From PALSA-693 sp963780345 (GTDB taxonomy: Bacteria; Actinomycetota; Acidimicrobiia; Acidimicrobiales; Palsa-688), in assembly GCA_963780345.1 (NCBI GenBank), contig CAWABU010000006.1:806001-870000 (forward strand): a stretch of 64,000 bases of DNA, written 5' to 3'. The first letter of the stretch is position 1, and each line of letters starts with the position of its first letter. The notes beneath the pieces were generated by a model. It did no database searches and was not told the origin of the DNA. It saw nothing but the letters and a program-made list of their open reading frames with translations. The position numbers and the translations under genes were made by a program. Positions 1 to 8,231 of the stretch are shown here, one piece after another.

Positions 1-891
1 CAGGGCCGGGAGGTCCGGATCGTCCAGAAGGATTTTCACCGGCCCGGATGTCACCCCCTCGGCGCCGCTGCCGGCGATCGCCGCCGCGGCGCGGGCCGCG
101 CCGCCGGCCGGCAGCATCAGATGCAGGCGCTGCCGCACGGCCCCGCTCCCGACCGCTTCGAGCAGCAGCCCGGTGTCGCCATCCGGGCGCTCCGGGGTGG
201 CTTCGGTCCAGCCGGTCACCCCGACGGCGGCGGCGGCCTGACTCAGCCCCGCCAGGTCGGAGAGCATGGCCGGGCCGCCGGGATGGAGCCGGGCGCCGGC
301 CGGATTGAGCTGGTGGCCCAGCCAGCGGTCCATCCTCCAGAGCCGGCCGGTGAGCCGGCCGGCGGCATCGCGTTCCACACCGGGCGCGGTCTCGTGCTCG
401 GCGTCGAGGGCGGCCAGGGCGGCCGAGTTGCACACCCACAGGATCCCGCTGCGGTGCTGGACCCGAACCGGGCGATCGGGGATCATCCGGTCGAGGACAT
501 CTCGATCAAGGTCGCCGGCCACCGATTGGTGGTAGCCGACGGCGCGGATCCAGTCCGGGCGGGGCTGGGCCGCGGCGGCCGCGTTCAGGGCCGCCAGCAG
601 CCCGGCCCGGTCACGGACCGCCGGCGGGCCGACCCGGACCGACCCGGCCGCCGCCACCGAGGCCAGGACGTGGAGATGGTGGTCGTGGAAGCCGGGGAGG
701 ACCTCGCCGCCGGCGGCCTCGACCACGACATCGCCCGGCTCCCGGGGGGCGCCGGGACCGACCATGACGATGCGCTCACCCTCGAGGCGGAGGTCGGTCC
801 GGGCCGGGCCGATCCGGGCCTGGCGCACCACCAGGCCGGTCAGGGCGAACCATCCCTCAGCGGGGACCACCTCCGGACCGGGCTGGGCCAC
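1..891 (-). CDS. Amidohydrolase family 3 (YtcJ-like) protein, partial
   Basis: N-terminal 297 codons of a metal-dependent amidohydrolase; the rest lies beyond the left edge. The start of the protein (about residues 16-60) fits the small beta-domain typical of the family, and GEVLPGFHDHHLHV (62-75) carries the HxH metal ligands (H72, H74) at the first barrel strand. A later VKILLDDPD near the edge also fits YtcJ-type enzymes, which cleave amide or cyclic amide bonds. The GTG at 891 comes directly after an in-frame TAG and has no clear ribosome site, so a GTG about 20 codons inside could be the true start. The gene is divergent from the crotonase at 967. Substrate unknown. Confidence 0.8.
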   Translation of the reverse strand, partial: MAQPGPEVVPAEGWFALTGLVVRQARIGPARTDLRLEGERIVMVGPGAPREPGDVVVEAAGGEVLPGFHDHHLHVLASVAAAGSVRVGPPAVRDRAGLLAALNAAAAAQPRPDWIRAVGYHQSVAGDLDRDVLDRMIPDRPVRVQHRSGILWVCNSAALAALDAEHETAPGVERDAAGRLTGRLWRMDRWLGHQLNPAGARLHPGGPAMLSDLAGLSQAAAAVGVTGWTEATPERPDGDTGLLLEAVGSGAVRQRLHLMLPAGGAARAAAAIAGSGAEGVTSGPVKILLDDPDLPAL

Positions 892-966
892 CTAATCGGA
901 TTGGGCCAGCTGATCGGATTGGAGTAGGCACGCCGGGTCAGGATACGACCGGGATACGCTCCCCTG

Positions 967-2025
967 GTGCTCGACCCCCTGAACGTAGAGGAAGCGGTCG
1001 ACCTGCTCCACCGGGTGCGGTCCGGCCGGGGCGGCGACGAGTTCGGCGTCGCCGTCGGACGTCCGGTCCTGCTGGTCGAGCTGGACCAGCCGGTGCCAGC
1101 CGGCGCATTACAGCCGCCGGTGGGCTGGCCCTGCGTCCTGGTAGCCACCAGCACGGCCCCCTACCCGCCGGTGGCACCGTCCGGACCCGACGTCCTGATC
1201 AGCGCCGCCACGGCGCCGCCGCGCCCGTGGGTCGGAGCCAACGGCCGGGCCAGCGAGGCCACCTGGGCGGTGGAAGAGGCGGTGCTGCGAAATCCGCAGG
1301 CGGCCACGGCGCTGGCTCAGGTCATGCGGCTGGGCGCGACGCTCGAGCCGGCCGCGGCCCTGGTCGTGGAATCGCTGGCCTACTCGACCCTGCAGAGCGG
1401 CCCCGAGCATGGCGAGTGGCTCGCCACCCGGCCCAACCGGGGAGCCGACGCCCGGACCGATCCGGTGGTGCAGCTGGATCGCCAGGGGGACGACCTTTGG
1501 GTCACCCTGGACCGGCCGGAGCGACGCAACGCCTACAGCGCCCGCATGCGCGACGAACTGGTCGCCGCCCTGGAACTGGCGGCCAACGATCCATCGGTGG
1601 CGTCCATTCACCTTCGAGGCAACGGACCGAACTTTTCCAGCGGGGGCGATCTGGCCGAGTTCGGCACCCGCTCCGATCCGGCGACGGCCCATGGCATCCG
1701 GGTCCAGCGCAGCGCCGGCTGGTGGATCAGCCAGCTGCGCCCCAAGGTGACCGCCCATCTCCACGGAACCTGCGTCGGAGCCGGGATCGAGCTGAGTGCG
1801 TTTGCGGGCACGGTCGAGGCCGCCGAGGGCACGACGGTGTCGCTGCCCGAGGTGAGCATGGGGCTGATCCCGGGGGCGGGCGGGACAGCCAGCATCCCCC
1901 GCCGGATCGGGCCGCAGCGAGCCGCCTGGCTGGCGCTCACCGGCACCCGGCTCGACGCCGATACCGCGGTGCGGTGGGGGCTGGTCGACCGCATCGGCTG
2001 CGCTCCGGGCGGATCGGCGTCGTAG
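967..2025 (+). CDS. Enoyl-CoA hydratase/isomerase family protein with extra N-terminal region
   Basis: 352 residues. From about residue 170 on it is a crotonase-fold protein: VTLDRPERRNA, the oxyanion loop FSSGGDLAEF (about 226-235), the second loop GTCVGAGIELSA and LPEVSMGLIPGAGGT are the usual landmarks for binding CoA thioesters. Two things are unlike ordinary 260-residue crotonases. The first ~165 residues have no domain I recognise. The protein also ends only about 45 residues after GAGGT, so most of the C-terminal helical trimerisation tail is missing. The start is GTG. The gene is followed after 10 bases by the PHP gene, whose TAGGAGG ribosome site overlaps this stop, so the two are probably co-transcribed. 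Confidence 0.75.
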   Translation: MLDPLNVEEAVDLLHRVRSGRGGDEFGVAVGRPVLLVELDQPVPAGALQPPVGWPCVLVATSTAPYPPVAPSGPDVLISAATAPPRPWVGANGRASEATWAVEEAVLRNPQAATALAQVMRLGATLEPAAALVVESLAYSTLQSGPEHGEWLATRPNRGADARTDPVVQLDRQGDDLWVTLDRPERRNAYSARMRDELVAALELAANDPSVASIHLRGNGPNFSSGGDLAEFGTRSDPATAHGIRVQRSAGWWISQLRPKVTAHLHGTCVGAGIELSAFAGTVEAAEGTTVSLPEVSMGLIPGAGGTASIPRRIGPQRAAWLALTGTRLDADTAVRWGLVDRIGCAPGGSAS

Positions 2026-2035
2026 GAGGCCACGC

Positions 2036-3079
2036 ATGCCTGAGCCGACCGACCCCACGGGGGCCATCGCCGCCCTCGAGCGGATCGCCTACCTGCTGGA
2101 ACGAGGGCGGGCCGAAACCTACAAGGTGCGGGCGTTCCGTCGCGCCGCCCGCTCGCTGGCCACGATCGAGCCCGAGCAGCTGGCGGCCCTGGCGGCCGCC
2201 GGCCGGCTCCACGAGATACCGGGCGTCGGCGACACCACCGCCCGGGTCATCGACGAAGCCCTCGCCGGCGGCACCCCCGCCTACTTGCAACAGCTCGAGC
2301 AGGATCCGCGGGTCGCCGTGGCTCCGGAAGTCCAGCGCCTGCGCCAGGTCCTCCGGGGCGACTGCCACAGTCATTCCGATTGGTCCGATGGGGGCAGTCC
2401 CATCACGGAGATGGCCCGGGCCGCGGCGGCCCTGGGCCACCGGTACCTGGCCCTGACCGATCACAGCCCCCGGCTGACCGTCGCCCACGGCCTGGATGCC
2501 GACCGGCTTCGCGCCCAGCTGGACGTGGTGGCCGAGGTCAACGGGGAGTTCGGCGGAGAGTTCAGAATCCTGACCGGCATCGAGGTGGACATCCTCGAGG
2601 ACGGGTCACTGGATCAGGATGAAGACCTGCTGGCCGGGCTCGATGTGGTGGTGGCGAGCGTGCATTCGAAGCTGGCCATGGACCCGCCGGCCATGACCCG
2701 GCGGATGCTGGCCGCGGTCGAGAATGCCCACACCGACATCCTGGGCCACTGCACCGGGCGCATCGTGGTGGGGCGCGGCCGGAAGCCATCCCGATTCGAC
2801 CCGGACGTGATCTTCGAGGCGTGCGCCCGGACCGGGACCGCGGTCGAGATCAACTCCCGCCCGGAACGGCGCGACCCGCCCCTCGAGTTGCTCCAGTCGG
2901 CGGTGGCCCACGGGTGCCTCTTCAGCATCGACACCGACGCCCATGCCCCCGGGCAGCTCGAGTGGCTCGAGCTGGGCTGCCAGCAGGCGGTCGAAGGGGC
3001 CGTCCCCGTGGCCCGGATCGTCAACAGCTGGGACCGGGATGAGTTCCTGGCGTGGTCCCGCGACGGGCACACCGGATGA
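2036..3079 (+). CDS. PHP-domain phosphoesterase with helix-hairpin-helix, PolX-tail type
   Basis: 347 residues. Residues ~1-80 look like the helical lyase-like part of family X polymerases, with a helix-hairpin-helix (HEIPGVGDTTARVIDEA, 59-75). A PHP phosphoesterase domain follows, with metal-binding DCHSHSDWSDG (109-119), ALTDHSPR, GIEVDIL, SVHSKL, GHCTGR and SIDTDAHAP. This equals the ends of bacterial PolX without the nucleotidyltransferase domain between them, as seen in a known actinobacterial family. It is likely a metal-dependent phosphatase or nuclease acting on DNA ends or small phosphate esters; the substrate is inferred. The start ATG has a TAGGAGG ribosome site that overlaps the stop of the upstream gene. 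Confidence 0.88.
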   Translation: MPEPTDPTGAIAALERIAYLLERGRAETYKVRAFRRAARSLATIEPEQLAALAAAGRLHEIPGVGDTTARVIDEALAGGTPAYLQQLEQDPRVAVAPEVQRLRQVLRGDCHSHSDWSDGGSPITEMARAAAALGHRYLALTDHSPRLTVAHGLDADRLRAQLDVVAEVNGEFGGEFRILTGIEVDILEDGSLDQDEDLLAGLDVVVASVHSKLAMDPPAMTRRMLAAVENAHTDILGHCTGRIVVGRGRKPSRFDPDVIFEACARTGTAVEINSRPERRDPPLELLQSAVAHGCLFSIDTDAHAPGQLEWLELGCQQAVEGAVPVARIVNSWDRDEFLAWSRDGHTG

Positions 3080-3098
3080 CCTGTGCCACTATGCCGGG

Positions 3099-3683
3099 AT
3101 GCCGCCGGCGACCCGAATCGGAATTCTCTCGGATACCCACATGCCCGGCTCGCTCCGGGAGATGTGGCCCGAGGTCGGCCAGGCGTTTGCCGGAGTCGAT
3201 CTGATCCTCCACTCGGGCGACATCTGTCATCCGGTGGTGTTGGACCAGCTCGAACAGTGGGCGCCGGTGGTGGCCGCCCGCGGCAACAACGACCTCTTCG
3301 GGCCGGACCCGCGGGTCACCGACCTGCAACGGCTCGACGTCGAGGGCTTCCGGATCGCCATGGTGCACGACATGGAGCCCGAGAACGAACCGATCGAGGA
3401 GCTGCGGCGCCAGTACCTGCACGGCGCCGAGGTCGACGTGATGATCACCGGCCACACCCACCTCGAGCGCCTGGACTGGCGGGAAGGCGTGCTGCAGATC
3501 AACTCCGGCAGCCCGGTCCACCCTCATCTGTGGTCCACCCGTCTCGGCACCGTCGCCCTCCTCGAGATCGAGCCCGGCTCGCTGCGCGCCCGGATCACCC
3601 GTCTGGGCGAGACCGACGGCCTCAAGAATCCCGGCATCGAGTACGAGTTCGACGGTCAGGCGGTGCGGCGGCTGAGCGCGTGA
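3099..3683 (+). CDS. YfcE/MJ0936-family metallophosphoesterase
   Basis: 194 residues, usual length for this family of small dinuclear-metal phosphodiesterases. Metal and phosphate motifs are present in order: LSDTHMPG (10-17), LHSGDICH, AARGNNDLFG, MVHDME and ITGHTHLERL, followed by INSGSPVHPH. I chose the ATG at 3099 because the family begins with the DTH strand about 10 residues from the N terminus; longer readings upstream overlap the PHP gene. It follows the PHP gene by 19 bases and probably shares its transcript. A second, only distantly similar phosphoesterase is at 30453-31043. The substrate is not indicated. Confidence 0.88.
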   Translation: MPPATRIGILSDTHMPGSLREMWPEVGQAFAGVDLILHSGDICHPVVLDQLEQWAPVVAARGNNDLFGPDPRVTDLQRLDVEGFRIAMVHDMEPENEPIEELRRQYLHGAEVDVMITGHTHLERLDWREGVLQINSGSPVHPHLWSTRLGTVALLEIEPGSLRARITRLGETDGLKNPGIEYEFDGQAVRRLSA

Positions 3684-3731
3684 GCGGGCCCGGGCCGCCG
3701 GGAGTCGGACGACCGGAGGTCGGGAGCCGAC

Positions 3732-4196
3732 CTATCCCGACCCGTCGGTCTCCTGCACCAGCTCGGGACGAGACACCTGGCCTGGCGACCACCGCGGATG
3801 GTCGGTGCGGCCGGTCGCGGCCACCTCGGTGACCACCTGGTACACCGCCTCGAGCTCGTCGTCGTCGTCGCTGCGAGACGAATAGAACTCCGGGATGTGA
3901 TAGCCGCCGAAGTGCCGCACGATCCCCGGATAGTCGTCGATGACGAAATCGGGCACCGGGGTCACCTGCAGCCGCTGGAGGCCGGCGTCAAAATCGTGGA
4001 GGGGCTTGCCGAACACGCCGCTCAAGTAGGGCTCGAGCTCGTGCCGGCGCACCACCGACCAGCGGGCCCCCTCCCCCGACCAGAGATAGACCTGATGACC
4101 GTCTTCGACCAGGCGGCGGAAGACCTCTTTGGTCTGACTCCGCAGGGCCTGGTCGAACGACAGGATGGTGTAATCGCAGTCGAAGAAGATGTGCAC
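3732..4196 (-). CDS. HAD superfamily hydrolase (small, phosphatase-like)
   Basis: 154 residues beginning HIFFDCDYTILS, a HAD motif I of the DxDxT type (DCDYT), then motif II-like YLWSGEG, and PDFVIDDYPG with the acidic motif IV. This suggests a small phosphotransferase or nucleotidase-like enzyme; no cap domain is evident. A run of aspartates (SDDDDELEA) lies near the C terminus. GTG at 4196 is chosen because it places motif I at the N terminus; no clear ribosome site was found. It lies 56 bases downstream of the cyclase gene on the same strand, so it may be read through from that promoter. Function beyond the superfamily is unknown. Confidence 0.7.
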   Translation of the reverse strand: MHIFFDCDYTILSFDQALRSQTKEVFRRLVEDGHQVYLWSGEGARWSVVRRHELEPYLSGVFGKPLHDFDAGLQRLQVTPVPDFVIDDYPGIVRHFGGYHIPEFYSSRSDDDDELEAVYQVVTEVAATGRTDHPRWSPGQVSRPELVQETDGSG

Positions 4197-4252
4197 AGCG
4201 ACGAGAAGGTTAGCGCCGCCGGCCGACGACGCGACAAACCGGCCCGCCGCGA

Positions 4253-5203
4253 TTATTTGATGGCCAGAGCATTCGGCGGCGACCCGATGCCACCGGGCGA
4301 GTTGAGCGGCGCGCTGGTGAAGAACATCTCGTACACGCCATCGGCGGCGCAGTCGGCGGCCAGGTTCTCGGTCCACCACAGCTCCCCGAGGGCCATGCCA
4401 AACTGGCCGATCAGAATCCGGTGCAGGAAGCCGGTCACCCGTTCACGATCCGGGAAGGGCGTCGCCTCCACCGCGAACGTGTCTGACGCCACGGCGGAGA
4501 CGTGGCTGTCCCACAGGTACCGACACATCTCCTCCCCCTGAGCCACACCCGGCGTCGACGGGGCCCGGTTCTGCTTCCATCGCTCGGCCGGAGGTTGGCT
4601 GGCGAACCAGGCCGCGAAGCCGGTGTGGATCAGGAGGACATCGCCCGGCTGATATTCCACTCCCGACCGTTTGCGGGCCAGCTCCAGGTCATCGACGCTG
4701 AAGGCCGTATTGGTGCCTGGATCGTACGGGCGCCCATCGTCGGCGAGGGTCGCCACCAGGTCCAGGAGCACCGCTCGCCCGGCGATGCCGCGTCGGGCCC
4801 AGTGGTCGATGGTGTTGCGCCGCCCGGTGGCCACGTCCTCCTCGGTGGCCCCGTTGTAGAACATGTTGGGGGCGTAGCCGACGTGGCCCAACGAATCCCA
4901 CTGGCTCGAACCTTGAGGGAAGAAGTTGTCCAACACGTCGTCGAACCCGAAGGTGCCGGGCACGTGCAGGACCCGGTGGCGGGGAACCCCCCGGCTGGCC
5001 GCGATCGGCGGGTTGAAGGTGTCGACGGGAGCATCCAGGGGAAACACGGCGCCCCTGCGGATGAGTCGGGCCGCTTCGAGCACCCGTTCGGGCGTCTGGA
5101 GATTGAACAAGCCGACGTTGTCGTCGGCACCGAAGACTCCCCACGCACTCCGACCCCCTTCGGGGGCGGCGGGCAGTTCGTCGTAGCTCGGCAGTTCGGC
5201 CAT
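4253..5203 (-). CDS. Cyclase family protein (kynurenine formamidase-like)
   Basis: 316 residues of the cyclase/kynurenine-formamidase superfamily, metal-dependent hydrolases that act on amides or ring carbonyls. The metal-binding stretch is the variant QWDSLGHVGY (about 117-126) in place of the common HxGTHxDxPxH, followed by NGATEEDV. RAVLLDLVA, GDVLLIHTGF and AVASDTFAVEA also match the family. The start at 5203 has AAGGGAGGG four bases upstream, better than an in-frame ATG eight codons earlier. A 47-base dyad lies in the 288-base region before the gene and may control it. The substrate is unknown; in related catabolic loci such enzymes open lactam or formamide intermediates. Confidence 0.85.
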   Translation of the reverse strand: MAELPSYDELPAAPEGGRSAWGVFGADDNVGLFNLQTPERVLEAARLIRRGAVFPLDAPVDTFNPPIAASRGVPRHRVLHVPGTFGFDDVLDNFFPQGSSQWDSLGHVGYAPNMFYNGATEEDVATGRRNTIDHWARRGIAGRAVLLDLVATLADDGRPYDPGTNTAFSVDDLELARKRSGVEYQPGDVLLIHTGFAAWFASQPPAERWKQNRAPSTPGVAQGEEMCRYLWDSHVSAVASDTFAVEATPFPDRERVTGFLHRILIGQFGMALGELWWTENLAADCAADGVYEMFFTSAPLNSPGGIGSPPNALAIK

Positions 5204-5419
5204 CGTCCCTCCCTTGGGGCCGGCCATCGGCCCGGCCCACCTCGGTTGACCAGCGACCGGGCCGAGCGTACCGGTCGGGGCGGAGGGCGGCGAGCCGAGG
5301 AGAGGGGGGCTTGACTCCCGCCCGGCGGCGGTCCGCGAAGGCCGCCACGCCCCCTGGAGGGTCAGAGCTCCGGCAATCCCCGAGTCAGCTCTCTATCCGG
5401 CGTCACGGTAGCCTGCTAC

Positions 5420-5466
5420 CTTTGTGATATATTTGGCGCGTATTACGCGACTTTTATAACACAAAG
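5420..5466. promoter_or_regulatory. 47-base imperfect dyad in an AT-rich pocket (operator or terminator)
   Basis: Centre at 5443. The outer arms CTTTGTG and CACAAAG match perfectly, the inner arms CGCGTA and TACGCG match perfectly around one T, and half of the ten positions between also pair. It is AT-rich against a very GC-rich background. It lies 26 bases after the stop of family A copy 1 and about 215 bases before the cyclase start, both on the minus strand. It could be an operator of a dimeric regulator near the cyclase promoter, or a weak terminator. No U-rich run follows, which favours an operator. Confidence 0.5.
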
Positions 5467-5491
5467 TGTCGCAACCGGCCCGGGAGGCTGG

Positions 5492-6013
5492 CTACGAGGA
5501 GCCGGTGGAGCCCCGGGCCAGGGCCCGCCGGCGCCGGGTCCCGGTGGAGCCGGTGGAGCCGGTCGAGACGGAAGGGGCCGGAGGGGCGGGCGGGGCCGGC
5601 GACCCACAAGCCGACGGCGCAGTCGCGGGGCGCTGGCGGCGCGACCGCGAACGGACCGGCCTGGTCGGCGTGGGGAGCCGCCCCGGTGCGATCAGACCGT
5701 CGGGCAACTCCGCACAGGGCACGCAGCGGTCCCGGAGCAGGCCGCCCCGGTGATCGGCGCTCACGATTTCCACCGTGCCGGTCAAGCTGTGGCGGAAGAC
5801 GTCCCTCGCCTCGGCCCGGCCAGCCTCGACCTCTTCGAGCATCCGGGCGCTGACCTCGGCGCACACCCAGACCGGGGTCTCCGGCACCCGGCGGTGTTGA
5901 ACCAGCCACCGTTGCCCCAGTCCGTCGGTGGCCGATCCGAGGAACCAGCTCTCCGACTGACAGAGGACCTTGTCGACTTCCAGCTGCAGGTCCCATCCGC
6001 ACAGTGTCAACAT
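5492..6013 (-). CDS. Unrecognised protein, family A copy 1 (CxxC domain plus low-complexity tail)
   Basis: 173 residues, not a family I recognise. Residues 1-110 resemble residues 1-110 of the protein at 51029-51532: both start ML..CG.DL.L.VD.V and share WL, P.W.CA.VS.R, DV.RHS.TGTVE.V and RC..C.E. The CxxC near residue 99 could bind metal or be redox-active. From about residue 112 the protein becomes a Pro/Arg/Ser/Thr-rich low-complexity tail, including STGSTGSTG. There is no signal peptide or membrane segment. The ATG has a strong AAGGGAGG ribosome site. Transcription would start near the dyad at 6035-6066. TetR lies divergently upstream. Function unknown. Confidence 0.7.
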   Translation of the reverse strand: MLTLCGWDLQLEVDKVLCQSESWFLGSATDGLGQRWLVQHRRVPETPVWVCAEVSARMLEEVEAGRAEARDVFRHSLTGTVEIVSADHRGGLLRDRCVPCAELPDGLIAPGRLPTPTRPVRSRSRRQRPATAPSACGSPAPPAPPAPSVSTGSTGSTGTRRRRALARGSTGSS

Positions 6014-6034
6014 CGCTGTCCTCCCTTCGTTGTT

Positions 6035-6066
6035 GTATCAGATCCGGGCCCCGGCATCGGTGATAC
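6035..6066. promoter_or_regulatory. 32-base dyad just upstream of family A copy 1
   Basis: The outer arms GTATCA (6035-6040) and TGATAC (6061-6066) are perfect. The inner GATCCGGG and CCCGGCATC pair with one bulge. It sits 21 bases before the ATG of family A copy 1 and just upstream of its ribosome site, in the 245-base divergent region shared with the TetR gene. It may be an operator for that TetR protein or a leader hairpin. Confidence 0.4.
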
Positions 6067-6258
6067 GGCGGTGTACGATCGGCCAGGTCCGCCGGCGGGT
6101 CGGCGGAGTCGTAGATGCTGCGAGGCTGGCTCTCGGACCAGGCCGGCGTCCTGGCCGGCGTGCGACCGTCCGGACCGCCGACATTGACAGTCCGTGCCAA
6201 GGCGCAGTAGCCTCACCGCAACGGGCGCGGGCCCGTTGCCGATCACCCCCCCCGATCG

Positions 6259-6957
6259 ATGACGGGCCCGGCCCTTCTCCGCACCGCTTCTGAGGTCGCC
6301 ACGCAGCAAACCACGAGCGAGCCCGAGGTCAGTTCGAGGCCCCCCGCCGACGGATGGCAGCGCCGGCGCGAGCGCATCTCGCTGGAGATCGAGCGCTCGG
6401 CGCTGGAGCTGTTCGCGGACTCCAGCCCCGATGACGTGACCATCGACCGCATCGCCGCCGCGGCCGGCATCTCGAACCGCACCTTCTTCCGCTATTTCGC
6501 CACCCGCGACGAGGTGCTGGCCGCCCTGCCCCGTCGTTCCCTGGACCGCCTGTCCGACCTGGTCCGGGCCCGGCCGGCGTCAGAGAGCGTCTTGCAGGCC
6601 TTCATGGAGGCCGAGCACGCCGGCGGGCTCGACCCATCGGAGCGCGAATTGGCGCTGCTCTGGGGCATCGTCGTGGAGCGGTCACCGATGGCAGCCAACA
6701 AGGCCCTGGCCCATTCGGCCGTCAGCGCGGCCGCCACCTATCAGCAGTTGATCGCCGAGCGGACCGGAGCGGACCCGGATGACCCCGAGGTGGGGGCCAT
6801 GGCGGCGGCGATAGCCGGGGTTATCAGCTACACCTTCGGCCGCTGGTTTCGTCTCGGGGGGAAGGATGCGTTGGGACCGATGATCGCCGACGCCCTCACC
6901 GTGCTCAAGGACATCGACAAAGCTCCCGCCGACGACCCGACCGGCATCGCAGGCTGA
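6259..6957 (+). CDS. TetR family transcriptional regulator
   Basis: 232 residues. After a disordered ~35-residue start, the N-terminal DNA-binding domain reads TIDRIAAAAGISNRTFFRYF (about residues 56-75), a typical TetR helix-turn-helix, followed by TRDEVLAAL. The C-terminal helical domain resembles the mycofactocin-type TetR group and would bind a small ligand. It faces the family A gene at 6013 across a 245-base region with a dyad at 6035-6066, and converges on the LimB-like monooxygenase gene at 6979-8175, so either could be its target. The ATG at 6259 has no strong ribosome site; a later start nearer to the WQRRRERIS region cannot be excluded. Confidence 0.85.
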   Translation: MTGPALLRTASEVATQQTTSEPEVSSRPPADGWQRRRERISLEIERSALELFADSSPDDVTIDRIAAAAGISNRTFFRYFATRDEVLAALPRRSLDRLSDLVRARPASESVLQAFMEAEHAGGLDPSERELALLWGIVVERSPMAANKALAHSAVSAAATYQQLIAERTGADPDDPEVGAMAAAIAGVISYTFGRWFRLGGKDALGPMIADALTVLKDIDKAPADDPTGIAG

Positions 6958-6978
6958 GGGCCGCGGCGCCGGGTCAAC

Positions 6979-8175
6979 TCACGACAGGGCCGACGACTGC
7001 ACCTGATCGGGCGTTTCCGCCGCGCCTCGATCGGCCCATTCGGCCTGATGCTTGGCAAACATCTGCTGGGCTGCCCCGACCCGTTTGCTGACGATCTCCT
7101 CCTGATTCTCGGTCACCCACCGATACGAGTCGATCCGGTTGCGATTGGCGCCGGCGAAATGGGGGATGACGTACTGGGCATACAGCTCCACCGACCGCTT
7201 CAGGGCGGGCCAATCGGCCCAGTTGCTGATCTGGAGCAACAGGCAGCCGAACTCGCCCTGCTTCTCGTACAGCCGCTCGATACGCCGAATGGCATCGTCA
7301 GGGGTGCCCACCACACCAACCTCGTGTTTCACCACCCAGTCGACGTAATCAGCGCCATCAGGGACGTCGAACCGGGGCTGATTGTTGTTGAAATAACGGA
7401 TGGACTCCTCGGTGCCAAAGCGGATATCCGCCACCGCCTGTTCCTTCGAATCCGCCAGGTGCATGTTGACCACACAGCGCACGCGGCCGCGGTCCATCTT
7501 CCGTCCGTCCTCGGCGGCGATCTCACAGGCGACGTTCCAATTGGTGTCCAGGGCGTTGAAGCCGGCCCGATCACCGGCGGCCACGCAGAGCATCCCCAGG
7601 TCGTAGCGACCGGCCAGGCGGCCCGCCGACGGTGTCACCGCGCTGGCCACGCACACCTCCGGATAGGGGACGGAGTACGGCCGCAGATGGGTCCGGGCGT
7701 CGCGCATCGTGTACCAATCGGTCTCCTCGGTGACGGTCTCGCCTCTGAACAGGCGGAGGATGACATCGAGGCCCTGCTGCAGCCGGTCGCGGGTGACCTC
7801 CGGTTCGATGCCCATCATCAGAGCGTCCGACGCCAGCAGTCCCGGTCCGGCACCGAACATGACGCGGCCGCGGGTCATGTGATCGAGCTGAATGATCCGG
7901 TTCGCCACGTTGAGAGGGTGGTGATAGGGAAGCGACACCACGCCCGTCCCGAACTTGATGTGCTTGGTTCGCTCGGCCGCGGCGGCGATAAACATCTCCG
8001 GCGAGTCGATGGTCTCGAGCCCGGCCGAGTGATGCTCACCGATCCACGCCTCATCGAAACCCAGCTCATCCAACCACTCGCAGAGCTGAAGGTCCCGCTC
8101 CAGGGTCAGGGTCGGGTTCTCGTGGATGGAGTGGAACGGGGCGAGGAACATCCCGTGGCGCAGTGGGATCGTCAT
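6979..8175 (-). CDS. LLM class flavin-dependent monooxygenase, LimB-like
   Basis: 398 residues of the bacterial luciferase-like TIM-barrel family. Landmarks are HGMFLAPFHSIHENP at the N terminus, LGFDEAWIGEHHSAG, INIAAA-type SPEMFIAAAAERT, GVVSLPYHHP, LDHMTRGRVMFGAGPG and a C-terminal region QISNWADWPALKRS. Length and the opening match limonene 1,2-monooxygenase and alkane-monooxygenase-like members, which use reduced flavin from a partner reductase. No such reductase is adjacent. I chose the ATG at 8175; ten more codons are open upstream. The next gene upstream is an epoxide hydrolase on the same strand, which fits a step that forms and then opens an epoxide. The true substrate is inferred only. 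Confidence 0.85.
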   Translation of the reverse strand: MTIPLRHGMFLAPFHSIHENPTLTLERDLQLCEWLDELGFDEAWIGEHHSAGLETIDSPEMFIAAAAERTKHIKFGTGVVSLPYHHPLNVANRIIQLDHMTRGRVMFGAGPGLLASDALMMGIEPEVTRDRLQQGLDVILRLFRGETVTEETDWYTMRDARTHLRPYSVPYPEVCVASAVTPSAGRLAGRYDLGMLCVAAGDRAGFNALDTNWNVACEIAAEDGRKMDRGRVRCVVNMHLADSKEQAVADIRFGTEESIRYFNNNQPRFDVPDGADYVDWVVKHEVGVVGTPDDAIRRIERLYEKQGEFGCLLLQISNWADWPALKRSVELYAQYVIPHFAGANRNRIDSYRWVTENQEEIVSKRVGAAQQMFAKHQAEWADRGAAETPDQVQSSALS

Positions 8176-8231
8176 GCCGTGCAGACTAACGGGGCCAGGC
8201 TGCACCGGTAAACGGCTCCTGCCGCCAGGCT

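Noticed and set aside
121..927. Plus-strand frame at the left end
   Set aside because: Antisense to an amidohydrolase with an HxH metal motif on the minus strand.
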